Source: Cydia pomonella
Lineage: Eukaryota; Arthropoda; Insecta; Lepidoptera; Tortricidae
Assembly: GCF_033807575.1 (NCBI RefSeq)
Contig: NC_084726.1
Span: forward strand, 11,284,001 to 11,348,000
DNA length: 64,000 nt
Direction of reading: 5' to 3'
Position 1 is the first letter of the stretch; every line of letters starts with the position of its first letter. The position numbers were made by a program, and so were the translations under genes. This document shows positions 58,001 to 63,828 of this stretch, in pieces. The notes below the pieces were generated by a model that worked only from the letters and a program-made list of their open reading frames with translations, was not told where the DNA came from and ran no database searches.

Positions 58001-61000
58001 TGGATGCCGTTCAGCATATGCCGATAACTACGATCCTTAGCCATGGCGCTGGTTTTCAGGGCAACCAGAGAGAAAAACAAGATAATAAAACATAGCTAAT
58101 CTAGAATGTGAGAGAAGTTGGTAAAGTAAAGTATAGAAAGTAAGTTACGCAGACGTCAGCGAATATGTCAGCTTGACACTGCTAAGGTAGGGGTTACGGA
58201 AGGTGGGGATAAGAAACGAAATCTCCATGTACCAAAAAGTGTCATCAAAAAACTTTAAATAGGTGGCGCTACAATACCTAGAGTACTTGAACAAAAAAAT
58301 CAAATCATAGACAGCGCAATTCACTCCGTCAACAACGCCTAGGTTCTTAGCTACTCTGGAGAGATTTGGAACTATTATAATATAGCTGACAGCTGGACAC
58401 TTTTGCAACAGTTATACCATAAGAGATGCCACTCCTCTTAATTCCACACTTCATAGTAGGGGTGGTAAGGCTATAGTTTTTACGAAAACGACTGCGGGGT
58501 AATTGAAACTGGTCGGGTTATCTTGCGATGATTTCTTTTCAAAAAGAAAATATATATATTAAATGACAAATTGACGAATCGTAGGTAGATAAGTTCTGAA
58601 TATAGAGAAATAAGTACGAGTAAGCATAGCACTCCATACATCAGTTTTCTTATCAAAAGGCTTATTATTTTCGTAGTCGACCTCTAGCGTCAGGTAGCGG
58701 ATTAATCAGTACTGCTACTAAGCGACTACAGCTACAAATAATAAGCGTTTTGGTAAGAAAACTGATGTCTGGAGTCAGTACTCTATGTTGCTTATTTCTC
58801 TATGGTTCTGAAGAACTCATCGGTACGAGTCGGGGTTTAACCTGTGACCTCGGATCGAAGGTACCTAATAAGGTACTGCTAGGAAATCGATGCTTATAGT
58901 AATAAAGTATTTTATTTATTACAGATGGTTTGTACACAATGTCTATTTTATTAATACTGAAGAAAACTAAGCATGGTTATAAAGATAATGGATTTTTTAC
59001 ACATTTCACTGAGCTAAAAGTTTTTTATATATAATTTCTAAAAGAAAATTGTTTTATTAACCTTTTTTAGCTGGCTTATTTAGCGTCCAAGGTAAGTAAT
59101 TATTAAAAAAAATTGACTTTTGTCGGTTTCGAAAAATTTGACCGAGAGGTCTAATCTGTATCCAGTGTAATCTAGAAATGACAGTTTTGACAGCATGCTG
59201 TCAAAAGAGACATTTCTCGGTTATCACTCCTACCACAGAGAAATAAGAAGTAAGCATAGAGTGCTCACTCCATACATCAGTTTTGGTACCAAAACGCTTA
59301 TTATTTTCGCAGTCGACATCTAGCATCGAGTAGCGGAATTATCAGTACAGCGGTACTGATGACACCCGAGACATCTAGTGTCAAGTAGCTACTTGCCGAA
59401 AATTGTATGTCTCAACAATTTACTACTAATATTACAAGCAGAAGGTGTTGAAAATAGAGTTCCGGTTAATCCGTTTATAATATTCGGCGAAAATTGTTGA
59501 GCATTCGACTTTTCGTTTGTCGCAACATCTATTGTCAAATAGCAGTACTGATAATTCCGCTACTCGATGCTAGATGTCGACTACGAAAATAATAAGCGTT
59601 TTGGTAAGAACAATGATGTATGGAGTAAGCATTATATTATTATGCTTACTTCTTATTTCTCTATGCTCCTACTTAAGGACATTTTTTTTTTTACTTCTCC
59701 CTCAGGAAGCTGCCAAAGAAGGCAAATTCAAAGAATCTTCGAATAATGTAAGAATGCATATATCCCTCTTATATATCTGTAAATATTGGTATCCATTATT
59801 TGAGAATATATAGAATACTTTACCTACAATGTACAATACAATACGATTGCCATAGACTAATTGAATCCTTAATTTGTAAAACTGTTTTTCAACACACTTC
59901 AGTTCATGTACAAATTATTTATGCCTCAAAGTACCTACGAACGAGGTACGGTCAACTCCAATAGTACATTACGATACAAGTGCGAAAAATAGGAATTACG
60001 ATACAAACCAGAAATTATTTGGATTGAAATATAGAAGCTGAAACAGAAAATGTTAATTTTGCTTTTATTTCCATGAAAAAGCCGTCACATGGTGGACACA
60101 AACGGTCCAAGAAGCTGTGCGTCTTCACTCCCGACAGAGAATACTGTGTCGCGCAGATGAAGGGACTCTGAACGTGAGTTCCACTTGTCTTCTCAATACA
60201 GTACAACCTCGATAGCATGTATAGTACAATAGCACGTATAGTATAGTACAATCTCAATGGAAACGACAAATTGTTTGCGTTAACAAGTTTTGGTCCTATA
60301 GGATATCCATTTAGAGAGGTTCTTTTCTTATAGATTTTTGTTCACGTTAGGGAAGGGAATAGGGAAGAATAGCTTTGCGATCCTAACGCAATAACGGTAT
60401 TTTTTTTATGTAATTCCATTTAGAGAGAAAACGGTTTCCACTAACTAAATCTTAACTAATCATTTTGATTTCGATGTCGATCGCTCCAGTATAATATATT
60501 CTAGGTTTAAAGGCTTCGCTTAAAAAATTTTTTTGCAAATTTGAAAAGAAAGAAAATGCTATGAACCTAGTTAGGGTTCCGTACCCAAATGGCAAAAACG
60601 GAACCCTTATGGATTCGTCGTCTGTCTGTCTGTCCGTATGTCACAGCCACTTTTTTCCGAAACTATAAGAACTATACGGTTGAAACTTGGTAAGTAGATC
60701 TATTCTGTGAAACGCATTAAGATTTTCACACAAAAATAGAAAAAAAAACCATAAATTTTGGGGGTTCCCCTCCCCATACTTGGAACTGAAACTCAGTTTT
60801 GTTTTTTCATCAAATCCATACGTGTGGGGTATCTATGGATAGGTCTTCAAAAATGATATTGAGGTTTCTAATATCATTTTTGCTAAACTGAATAGTTTGC
60901 GCGAGAGACACTTCCAAAGTGATAAAATGTTCTATTAAAACTAACTTACACATAAAACATGCAATTTTCCTCCACGACAGTCCTCACCGAGATACACAGT

Positions 61001-61278
61001 CCAATTCAGTTTACTTATTCTAATTGATATGAATATCTATTTTGTATTGGCACAAACTATTGTATTCGTCAGGTAATTGGCAAGTAGCTTATTCAGGACT
61101 TTACTTGGCCATTGTGGAACAGCCCTTTACTATATTTCATGTATTACAACGTTACTTATTTTGGAAAATAAAAACGAAATCATTTTATTATTTACTGTTT
61201 TTTTTTCAGATTCCAATTGTTTATAATCTCGGCTATATTTCGGCGATATTAATAAATATTTGTTGGCAATACAATTGA
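36991..61278 (+). CDS. Micro-exon gene for a small secreted protein (16 coding exons)
   Basis: I do not recognise a family; function unknown. Exons: 36991-37029, 38667-38705, 41039-41068, 49060-49131, 49651-49686, 50196-50252, 51003-51038, 52323-52382, 53749-53781, 54838-54894, 55499-55516, 56636-56668, 57442-57474, 59071-59091, 59706-59747, 61210-61278. Lengths total 675 nt, giving 224 residues plus TGA. Every intron is phase 0, with AG acceptors and mostly GTAAGT/GTAGGT-like donors (exon 9 has the weaker GTATTT). Exon 1 encodes a hydrophobic signal peptide, so secretion is likely. The N-terminal half alternates Thr/Arg/Lys-rich (A) and acidic Asn/Asp/Glu (B) exons; the second half is Lys/Glu-rich and probably helical; the last exon is hydrophobic. 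Introns 0.5-8 kb are loaded with mobile elements. All exons are inferred from sequence; I cannot exclude missed or extra ones or alternative splicing. An AATAAA lies at 61451, 173 nt after the stop. Confidence 0.62.
37555..37800 (+). repeat. Conserved lepidopteran repeat (possible Helitron end)
   Basis: TACTAATACTTATCGAGACA, AACACAATTTAGGTTGCGTT, AGTTCCTATGGCTTCCTCC, CATCATCAGATCAGCTTGA and TTACATATGTATGCAAATTT in order. Copies at 29965-30170 (plus) and 18085-18475 (minus). Superfamily from memory only. Confidence 0.55.
37880..38130. mobile_element. GC-rich foldback element
   Basis: GGCGTATTGCCGAGGCGTCC at the left is inverted at the right (GGACGCTTTGGCAATATGC), and GGCACAGTACAGCAAGG pairs with CCCTTGCCGTGCC. 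The middle is built of short GGCATGCC/GGCATCC words. Confidence 0.65.
38382..38640 (+). mobile_element. tRNA-derived SINE in intron 1
   Basis: Same family as 33557-33824, with five bases missing in the A-box region (GTGACCTACGAAG). The B-box GGGTTCAAATCC is intact. The 3' tail ends only 26 bp from the exon 2 acceptor. Confidence 0.85.
38667..38705 (+). CDS. Micro-exon gene, exon 2 (module A1)
   Basis: ATTTTTTTTAG acceptor, donor GTAAGTAG. Encodes ISFTTKKAYGGFR. The sequence after the donor (TAGCTTCACTGGAA … GTTTAGCAAGACTACAATAA) matches the starts of introns 4 and 8. Confidence 0.62.
38755..40245. mobile_element. TIR element in intron 2
   Basis: TATATCAACAGACATCGAG with GCGTGCC near 38772 is inverted at the right as GGCACGCTCAATGTCTGTAG (40219-40238). 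The interior has no gene; it carries a GACAGACGGACAAG dispersed repeat at 40135-40200. About 1.5 kb. Confidence 0.5.
40440..40832. mobile_element. MITE carrying a nested hAT-like MITE
   Basis: Outer ends are GGCCTTGGTCGATCTCACCC and its near inverse (GGTGAGAATGACCAAGGCC). The outer element is cut at GGTGAGAAT, which is duplicated at 40566-40574 and 40814-40822 on either side of the inner element. Confidence 0.7.
40575..40813. mobile_element. Inner hAT-like MITE
   Basis: Ends AGGGTTGCTATCC and GATGGCAACCCT are inverted, the AGGGTTGCC-type ends common in hAT MITEs, and an 8-9-bp target duplication (GGTGAGAAT) flanks it. Non-coding. Confidence 0.7.
41039..41068 (+). CDS. Micro-exon gene, exon 3 (module B1)
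   Basis: TTTGCAATTACAG acceptor, donor GTAAAC. Encodes NPDEIVNPDK. The 85 nt before it contain TTGCGGCTGCGTCCCTGATA and align with those before exons 5 and 7. Confidence 0.6.
41640..42312 (+). mobile_element. GC-rich transposon-like fragment
   Basis: A block with long frames in several phases (HNMGPRKRPLARSDKGTT in one). It resembles the 5' region of a lepidopteran LINE, but I could not assign it. It ends directly at the AAT-repeat tail of the next element. Confidence 0.35.
42313..43206 (-). pseudogene. Jockey-type LINE 3' end
   Basis: Minus strand, 228 codons ending at 42520: VVTVKDLGVIFDDHLTFHDH (RT thumb), then LLYTSLVRSKLESAAVVWNP and a C-terminus ending EMMDE. The UTR ends in an (AAT)n tail at 42313-42330. 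The fragment is open but 5'-truncated, with no RT palm. Confidence 0.75.
43219..43525 (-). repeat. Candidate 3' LTR of gypsy element
   Basis: On the minus strand a segment from TGTTATGTTACTTATGTCAG to ATCCACTTCCTACA has TG…CA ends and lies downstream of the integrase remnant. No partner LTR is in the window, so the boundaries are tentative. Confidence 0.35.
43810..44740 (-). pseudogene. Gypsy-type integrase remnant
   Basis: Minus strand. The upstream segment 44618-44328 has the catalytic-core pattern: HILTIVDAFTKFVWLFPVK (first Asp), ARIITDRGTAFTSNEFQ (second Asp) and VPRANGQVE (Glu). A one-base frameshift near 44332 separates it from 44265-43810: YQRSINTSPFELLIGAKM and a C-terminal GDLVAIKR … PKYLGPYRVMKV domain. 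It ends at 43810. Protease, RT and RNase H are missing, and sequence beyond 44640 is unrelated. Ty3/Gypsy family, inactive. Confidence 0.8.
44787..45137 (-). pseudogene. LINE C-terminus with C2H2 finger
   Basis: Minus strand: LRYKDVLKRHLSACAIDP, WRSTIHNAVKPFE and finally CHACNRVFKSKFGLASHIRAC. Same family as the 15056-17091 LINE, which has LLRYKDVLKRHMKNCDI. 5'-truncated at about 45140. Confidence 0.7.
45150..45480 (-). pseudogene. LINE RNase-H-side C-terminus
   Basis: Minus strand: LRVRLSMVTSVITGHGLFNK then CMKTEETASHVVLECSG, a CxxC-type / His / Cys arrangement at the end of RNase-H-bearing LINEs. The first Cys of the usual CxxC is missing (SRGCM). Then LRFPRDIP and a stop. Confidence 0.5.
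46652..46721. repeat. 70-bp near-perfect hairpin
   Basis: GGGTGGTATTCCACCTATCC pairs with GCATAGGTGGAATACCACCC, and CAATTTCTTGGTCC pairs with GGACAAAGAAATTG. Four mismatches in 35 bp arms and almost no loop. A typical lepidopteran foldback MITE. Confidence 0.8.
48400..48712 (+). mobile_element. RTE-like LINE 3' UTR and tail
   Basis: GACCTAGTTTGATTGGGGTA, GGCAGTCGCTTTCGTAAAAA, CTAGTGCCTACGCCAAATC and CCCATGAGCCGTGGCAAAAT are ordered as in other moth RTE 3' UTRs, ending GAAGAAGAAG. Copies: 21525-21615 and 57725-57830 (both inverted). Confidence 0.6.
48735..49010 (-). pseudogene. LINE C-terminal block (FGVETLGPWGP type)
   Basis: Minus strand reads KYRGLGAEYNFVRFGVETLG then PWGPSALNLFKELSKRI. 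It is the part I would expect just upstream of the tail at 10420-10560. Truncated at both ends, ending 48 bp before exon 4. Confidence 0.5.
49060..49131 (+). CDS. Micro-exon gene, exon 4 (module A2)
   Basis: GGGATTTTTCAG acceptor, donor GTAAGTAT. The longest exon (24 codons): TTATPTTRTPG … TTTKRFKSLF, a Thr/Pro/Arg-rich linker likely to be O-glycosylated if secreted. Confidence 0.65.
49132..49650 (+). other. Intron 4 of micro-exon gene
   Basis: Free of insertions. It supplies the unoccupied alignment partner for other introns: CACTGCAATTTGTGTCTAGC … TACGATAATTAGTTAG at 49279-49317 aligns with intron 8, and TTGCGGCTGCGTCC at 49601 with introns 2 and 6. Confidence 0.55.
49651..49686 (+). CDS. 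Micro-exon gene, exon 5 (module B2)
   Basis: TTTTATTTCAG acceptor, donor GTAGGTAC. Encodes ESNEFFNPDLKK. Seven of eight base differences from exon 3 (gap excluded, counted by eye) change the residue. Confidence 0.65.
50196..50252 (+). CDS. Micro-exon gene, exon 6 (module A3)
   Basis: TTTTTTTTTTCAG acceptor, donor GTAAGTAA. Encodes KTTGTTTRTSTKTWYKPLL. Confidence 0.65.
51003..51038 (+). CDS. Micro-exon gene, exon 7 (module B3)
   Basis: TTTATTTTTTCAG acceptor, donor GTAGGTAC (identical to that of exon 5). Encodes NSDEFMSKDPKK. Confidence 0.65.
51039..52322 (+). other. Intron 7 of micro-exon gene
   Basis: Contains a partial foldback element (51845-51992) and AT-rich sequence. TTTTTATACTACGTCGGTGG with GCATACGGCCCGCCTGATGG (52062-52110) resembles a common lepidopteran repeat. 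No gene. Confidence 0.45.
51845..51992 (-). mobile_element. Partial foldback element
   Basis: TGTACGATACACGTGCGAAT … CCTATTTTTCGCACTTGTAT, inverted relative to the 20187-20641 copies and diverged in the centre. Confidence 0.6.
52323..52382 (+). CDS. Micro-exon gene, exon 8 (module A4)
   Basis: GTATTGTTAG acceptor with a weak pyrimidine tract, strong donor GTAAGTAA. Encodes DPFSKTTPRTIIKTLHRSIF. RSIF matches KSLF at the end of exon 4. Confidence 0.6.
52430..53200 (+). pseudogene. 5'-truncated LINE in intron 8
   Basis: Codons from IIDYGDVCYPDLNEELLDKL run to stop TAA at 52899: FRSQLGWLPIRQRRNIRMLC and AARLWNGLPSNIRKAPNKFA, the C-terminus of a Jockey/CR1-like RT. The UTR ends GCAATAAAGTTTTAAATAAA with a TAAA-repeat tail. 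AATAATTA is duplicated at 52422-52429 and 53201-53208. Intron 4 provides the unoccupied site. The same 3' UTR is at 20722-20815. Confidence 0.8.
53263..53362 (-). pseudogene. LINE 3' coding end (family of 22180-24504)
   Basis: AGTGATCCAAAAAGTATCTTGG, CGAGAGCGTGCCACCTGTCC and CTTCCTGCCAGTTACTGGC are the inverse of 24400-24490. Confidence 0.65.
53460..53605 (-). repeat. Dispersed repeat, inverse of 26480-26640
   Basis: TCATGGAGAATGGAAAATAT, GACGATCACGAGATTTACTT and the GTGTCAATAACAT block correspond inversely to 26510-26600. Confidence 0.5.
53749..53781 (+). CDS. Micro-exon gene, exon 9 (probable module B4)
   Basis: TTTTTTATTATTTCAG acceptor, donor GTATTT (the weakest donor in the gene). Encodes KTGEIVLSGPE. 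EIV matches exon 3. The open frame continues past the donor to 53898, so intron retention would still be coding for a further 39 codons. Confidence 0.5.
54169..54800. mobile_element. TIR element in intron 9 with an inner foldback
   Basis: TACCGTCAAATGAGGTAACT is inverted at the right end (AGTTACCTCATTTGACGGTA). Inside, 54441-54572 is a second inverted repeat: TGTACGGTTGAGGAAATTGA with its inverse TCAATTTCCTCGACTGTACA. Non-coding. It ends 37 bp before exon 10. Confidence 0.75.
54838..54894 (+). CDS. Micro-exon gene, exon 10
   Basis: TTTTATTTCCAG acceptor, donor GTCAGT. Encodes IQISGDKITFEYFNKKLRQ. First exon after the A-B array. Confidence 0.6.
54930..55175 (-). mobile_element. tRNA-derived SINE in intron 10 (minus)
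   Basis: Inverse copy: A-box side GACCAGTCTGGCCTAGTCGG, B-box GGGTTCGAATCC, body GTTATGGGTGTTTTCTATG. More diverged than the 33557 copy. Confidence 0.8.
55262..55494 (-). mobile_element. Foldback element abutting exon 11
   Basis: Inverse, nearly identical copy of 20413-20641 (CCATATGTACTGTAAAACG, ATACATGTGCGAATAGG, TATTTTTCGCACTTGTATCG). Its end (GTAATGTACTA) lies 4-5 bp from the AG of exon 11. Confidence 0.8.
55499..55516 (+). CDS. Micro-exon gene, exon 11 (18 nt)
   Basis: TATTTTAG acceptor, donor GTATGT. Encodes IASKKT. The smallest exon; its upstream pyrimidine tract is largely foldback-element sequence. Confidence 0.5.
55586..55934. mobile_element. MITE in intron 11
   Basis: AATAGGGAATATTACGCGAA on the left is inverted on the right (TTCAGTAATACTCCCTATT), with TTTGCG/CGCAAA-like continuation. 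Confidence 0.55.
56636..56668 (+). CDS. Micro-exon gene, exon 12
   Basis: ATATTTTTTTAG acceptor, donor GTGAGT. Encodes LDRLQKKFKKE, an amphipathic basic helix pattern. Confidence 0.6.
56940..57420 (-). mobile_element. LINE-like fragment in intron 12
   Basis: GC-rich island whose minus strand has a 67-codon frame (EEVTQAAGDSGRKQFEPYTP). It ends at an (ATT)n-like run. Looks transposon-derived; family not recognised. Confidence 0.35.
57442..57474 (+). CDS. Micro-exon gene, exon 13
   Basis: TATATAATTTCAG acceptor, donor GTAAAT. Encodes ISEKEKDEALK. Confidence 0.6.
57725..57830 (-). mobile_element. RTE-like LINE 3' UTR fragment
   Basis: Minus strand: CGCCAAGTAGAACCCAGGCT, CCCTTCAGCC and GGCAAAAAACCGGGACAACG, as at 48640-48680. 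The following 57840-58600 has no recognised feature. Confidence 0.5.
58604..58801. mobile_element. Foldback element, copy 1 (intron 13)
   Basis: AGAGAAATAAGTACGAGTAA pairs with TTGCTTATTTCTCT, and CATCAGTTTTCTTATC … GGCTTATTATTTTCGTAGTC pairs with the inverse right arm. About 198 bp. Same family as 59237-59662. Confidence 0.75.
59071..59091 (+). CDS. Micro-exon gene, exon 14 (21 nt)
   Basis: AACCTTTTTTAG acceptor, donor GTAAGTAA. Encodes LAYLASK. Foldback elements of one family lie on both sides. Confidence 0.58.
59237..59662. mobile_element. Foldback element, copy 2 (intron 14)
   Basis: Left arm AGAGAAATAAGAAGTAAGCA … TCGACATCTAGCATCGAGTA and inverse right arm TACTCGATGCTAGATGTCGA … CTTACTTCTTATTTCTCT. 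Arms about 110 bp, with a 200-bp loop. It ends 43 bp before exon 15. Confidence 0.8.
59706..59747 (+). CDS. Micro-exon gene, exon 15
   Basis: TTACTTCTCCCTCAG acceptor, donor GTAAGA. Encodes EAAKEGKFKESSNN. Confidence 0.6.
59748..61209 (+). other. Intron 15 of micro-exon gene
   Basis: Contains a fragment of the 20187-type foldback (59960-60005) and dispersed repeats: 60340-60500 matches 187-300, and 60570-60700 (GTTCCGTACCCAAATGGC, GTCTGTCTGTCTGTCC) matches 405-505 inversely. No gene. Confidence 0.5.
61210..61278 (+). CDS. Micro-exon gene, exon 16 (terminal)
   Basis: CTGTTTTTTTTTCAG acceptor. Encodes IPIVYNLGYISAILIN and a few more residues to TGA at 61276-61278. The exon is hydrophobic; a membrane-inserted or GPI-type end is possible but not shown. 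Confidence 0.6.
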   Translation: MPIVYNLGYISAILINICWQYN

Positions 61279-61329
61279 GTTTTTTATTATTCGTATAAAT
61301 TATTTTACCTTCAATGAAGAATAGTCGAT

Positions 61330-61520
61330 TGTTAACCAAGGGATGAAATGATGTCTGTCACCCGAGTTAAACACTCTACTTTTCATTTACAATACGAGAA
61401 AAGTATAATGCATGCGTTTAAAAAATATACGACTAAGTATAAACTTTTATAATAAAAGTTCAAATCGACTATTCTATCTCTTTTACAGTACCCTCAAAAA
61501 CACTATAATAGTATTTTCCT
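61330..61520. repeat. Dispersed repeat with inverted partner at 63181-63215
   Basis: 61332-61388 matches 28210-28275. 61480-61518 (ATCTCTTTTACAGTACCCTC … ATAGTATTTT) is inverted at 63181-63215 (AAATACTATTTTGAGGGTAC … AAAAGAGAT). Confidence 0.5.
61451..61456 (+). promoter_or_regulatory. Candidate poly(A) signal
   Basis: AATAAA, 173 nt after the stop of exon 16. It lies in a repeat block, so its use is uncertain. Confidence 0.3.
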
Positions 61521-61921
61521 ACTCCTCTACTGTTATCTGCCATTTATACATTCATTAACACGGATATAAGAACATACATAAAAGGTTTCAAGAAAAGTCT
61601 ATAGGTATTTTCTATTCCTCATAACAGCACTTGTGTTTTAAAATCGCTAGAACGTTACTGCGATTAATGGCTACCAACCTAACAAAATCAAAACGAATGC
61701 AGTTTCAAACTAAGTGCATTGCTGCCAACTTACAAAATGTTCATTTGGTTGCATAGTAGAAACAATTACTTCATAAGTCAGAAACACGCATGTGACACCC
61801 GTAATATAGCAACACCATACAACAACAACATAGACTACGAAGACCGCTTAGCGTTGCTTGTTAGTCTCCATAGACTACTGTAGCCAAAATCGAGAAAAAA
61901 CTGTCCAAAAATTTAATTTAG

Positions 61922-62004
61922 CAAAGAGCAAGTACCAGGGCCTCATGAGTTACGAGAAGGTGTCGCCGACCGGCCGGGCCGCGGCGGGCCGGGCTCGGAA
62001 CAAG
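61922..62004 (+). CDS. GC-rich putative exon of an unidentified host gene
   Basis: AATTTAG acceptor and donor GTATGC frame 83 nt that are strikingly GC-rich in an AT-rich region. One frame is open: KSKYQGLMSYEKVSPTGR followed by AAAGRARNK. Entry phase leaves two bases of a split codon and exit phase is 0. The base composition and clean edges suggest an internal exon of a conserved gene on the plus strand, whose other exons are outside the window. I do not recognise the protein. Confidence 0.45.
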
Positions 62005-62033
62005 GTATGCTCGAATATCTTTAGCTATATAAA

Positions 62034-63011
62034 GGGTGTCCCGGAAGTAAAGAGACAACTTTCAAAGTCTTACTGGCTGAAAATTTTATTAAAACAAAAG
62101 TAAAGTTTTGGTGTCATTGCTTCTATGGTTTCATTGTCTGTCATTTCAAACGGGAATTTCGTTATTGCTTATTCGTTTTTTTAAATTTAAGCATCGGAAT
62201 ATGAAGCACTTGCTAATAGGGTTTTTCACAATTGGCTTTATTTTACGAAACTCATATTAAAAAAGATATATTCAAACACTTTCTTCAAGGAAGTGCTAGA
62301 CAAACTAGTATATATAGAATAAAAAGACATTATGAAGAAACGGTTGAGATTAGTTTTAAGAAGGTTCTGGGAAGAAATAGGACAATCACGCTACCTCGAA
62401 TCATTAACCGAGTTAAATCGATTTTTAATAAGACTCCGTTAACGTCCGTCAGAATGGCAGCGGATAAATTAAAAGTATCAAAGCTGTCTGTCGCCAGAAT
62501 GAAAAAGGAACGATCTAGGTTTCAAAACAGATATGAACCAAATTACTTCCAGACATATAAAGGACCAAGAGAAACGTGCAAAGAGAGAGACGAAAAGTTT
62601 ATAAAAGTTAACTGGAAAAAGTACTCGGCGTTTATTGACGTTTGTTGAACCAATGTCCCGGCGAACCCCAATGATGTTCATGAAGGCAATATTTCCATAC
62701 AACTATTCATTAATTTCCATTCAGTCATATAGATGTGACATAGAACCAAAAAATTGTATCAAAAGCCAATTTTTTGACAAAACATTTTGTATGGCCAAAG
62801 GCGTGGCTGCAAAATCGTGAAAAGCTGTAAGGTGACGGGCCGCGAACAATTTAAGAAAAAAATATTTTTAAGATGTTGTGGGCGCAAAAGCGATATCAAT
62901 CTAATAATTTAATTAATTTTCTTGCAACTTACAACCAAAATTATAACTTTTATCGTACCTGATATTACATTTTATGGAAATAAATTTGTCTCTTTACTTC
63001 TGGGACATCCC
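62034..63011 (+). mobile_element. Decayed mariner/Tc1-like transposon
   Basis: Ends GGGTGTCCCGGAAGTAAAGA and TCTTTACTTCTGGGACATCCC are inverted. The frame 62232-62648 carries a helix-turn-helix-type region (GRNRTITLPRIINRVK, then VRMAADKLKVSKLSVARM). It reaches CKERDEKFIKVNWKKYSAFI, close to where the first catalytic Asp is expected, then a stop. Remnant frames after it (GCKIVKSCKVTG) are broken. IS630-Tc1-mariner group, inactive. Confidence 0.7.
62232..62648 (+). pseudogene. Transposase N-terminal part
   Basis: 138 codons inside the mariner-like element: a DNA-binding N-terminus and the start of the catalytic domain, ending FIDVC and a TGA. The rest of the catalytic domain is frameshifted and partly deleted between 62650 and 62860, so no active enzyme is possible. 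Confidence 0.6.
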
Positions 63012-63068
63012 ATTACTTTTGCTTTGTTTACCTAAATTAAGATTTATTTTTGTTGGTCGTAGGAAAAG

Positions 63069-63180
63069 TATGCAACGTTGTATAAGTGGGTCAAAAAATC
63101 CTCGTGGCGTATTCCTTTACAATTGTATTGTAACTCACGCCACTCGCCTTTTTTGACCCTTCTTATACAACTGTTGCATA
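63069..63180. mobile_element. 112-bp foldback element
   Basis: TATGCAACGTTGTATAAGTG and GGTCAAAAAATCCTCGTGGCG pair with CGCCACTCGCCTTTTTTGACC and CTTATACAACTGTTGCATA. Arms of about 41 bp, 28-bp loop. Confidence 0.8.
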
Positions 63181-63219
63181 AAATACTATTTTGAGGGTAC
63201 TGTAAAAGAGATACGGTCT

Positions 63220-63828
63220 AACTGTCAAGGTGGGGAATGTAAACGCTCGAAGTAGATTTTTGATAATATTTATATTATATTTTATACGTTCAGCTAGATT
63301 ACATAAATATCGACTAACTCAGATGCTTGCTACTTTCAGAATGAAATCGCCTGCAGATCTTTATTCCGTCAGCAGGGCGATAGTTCTGAATTCAAATAAT
63401 CATTGCCAGTTATCTATCACGAGACTGTGAAGGTTTCCAACCTTCACATATTTCATTTTAATTTCATTTATTCGTTGCAACCATGGTAGTAATAAGATGA
63501 TAATATGATGATAAGATGATGATATGATGTAAGATGTTCTTTAAATAGAGTACAATCATGGACCCTACTAGGGCGTAGCAACATTTTTATGTCTAAGTAC
63601 TTATTTCTAAGGCACAGTTCTTATAAAATAAATCTGTAAACAATAATGACAAATAGAATAATAGGTTATTAAAATCAAATACTTACAGCATTACAATAAT
63701 TAAAATCACGTATTATCCATATAAGTAGTGTTATTATTATATCACTCTAACATTTATCATGTTCCATTTTTATTAACTACATAATTATGGTTATTATTAA
63801 GTATTTATTTATTCGATTTATTCATAAA
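63220..63828. other. No recognised feature
   Basis: AT-rich, with a GATGATAAGATGATGATATG simple-repeat patch at 63498-63535. The 3' UTR of the minus-strand LINE at the window edge probably occupies the right part. Confidence 0.35.

Noticed and set aside
58921..58960. Additional exon after TTTATTACAG
   Set aside because: The frame stops quickly and there is no in-phase donor.
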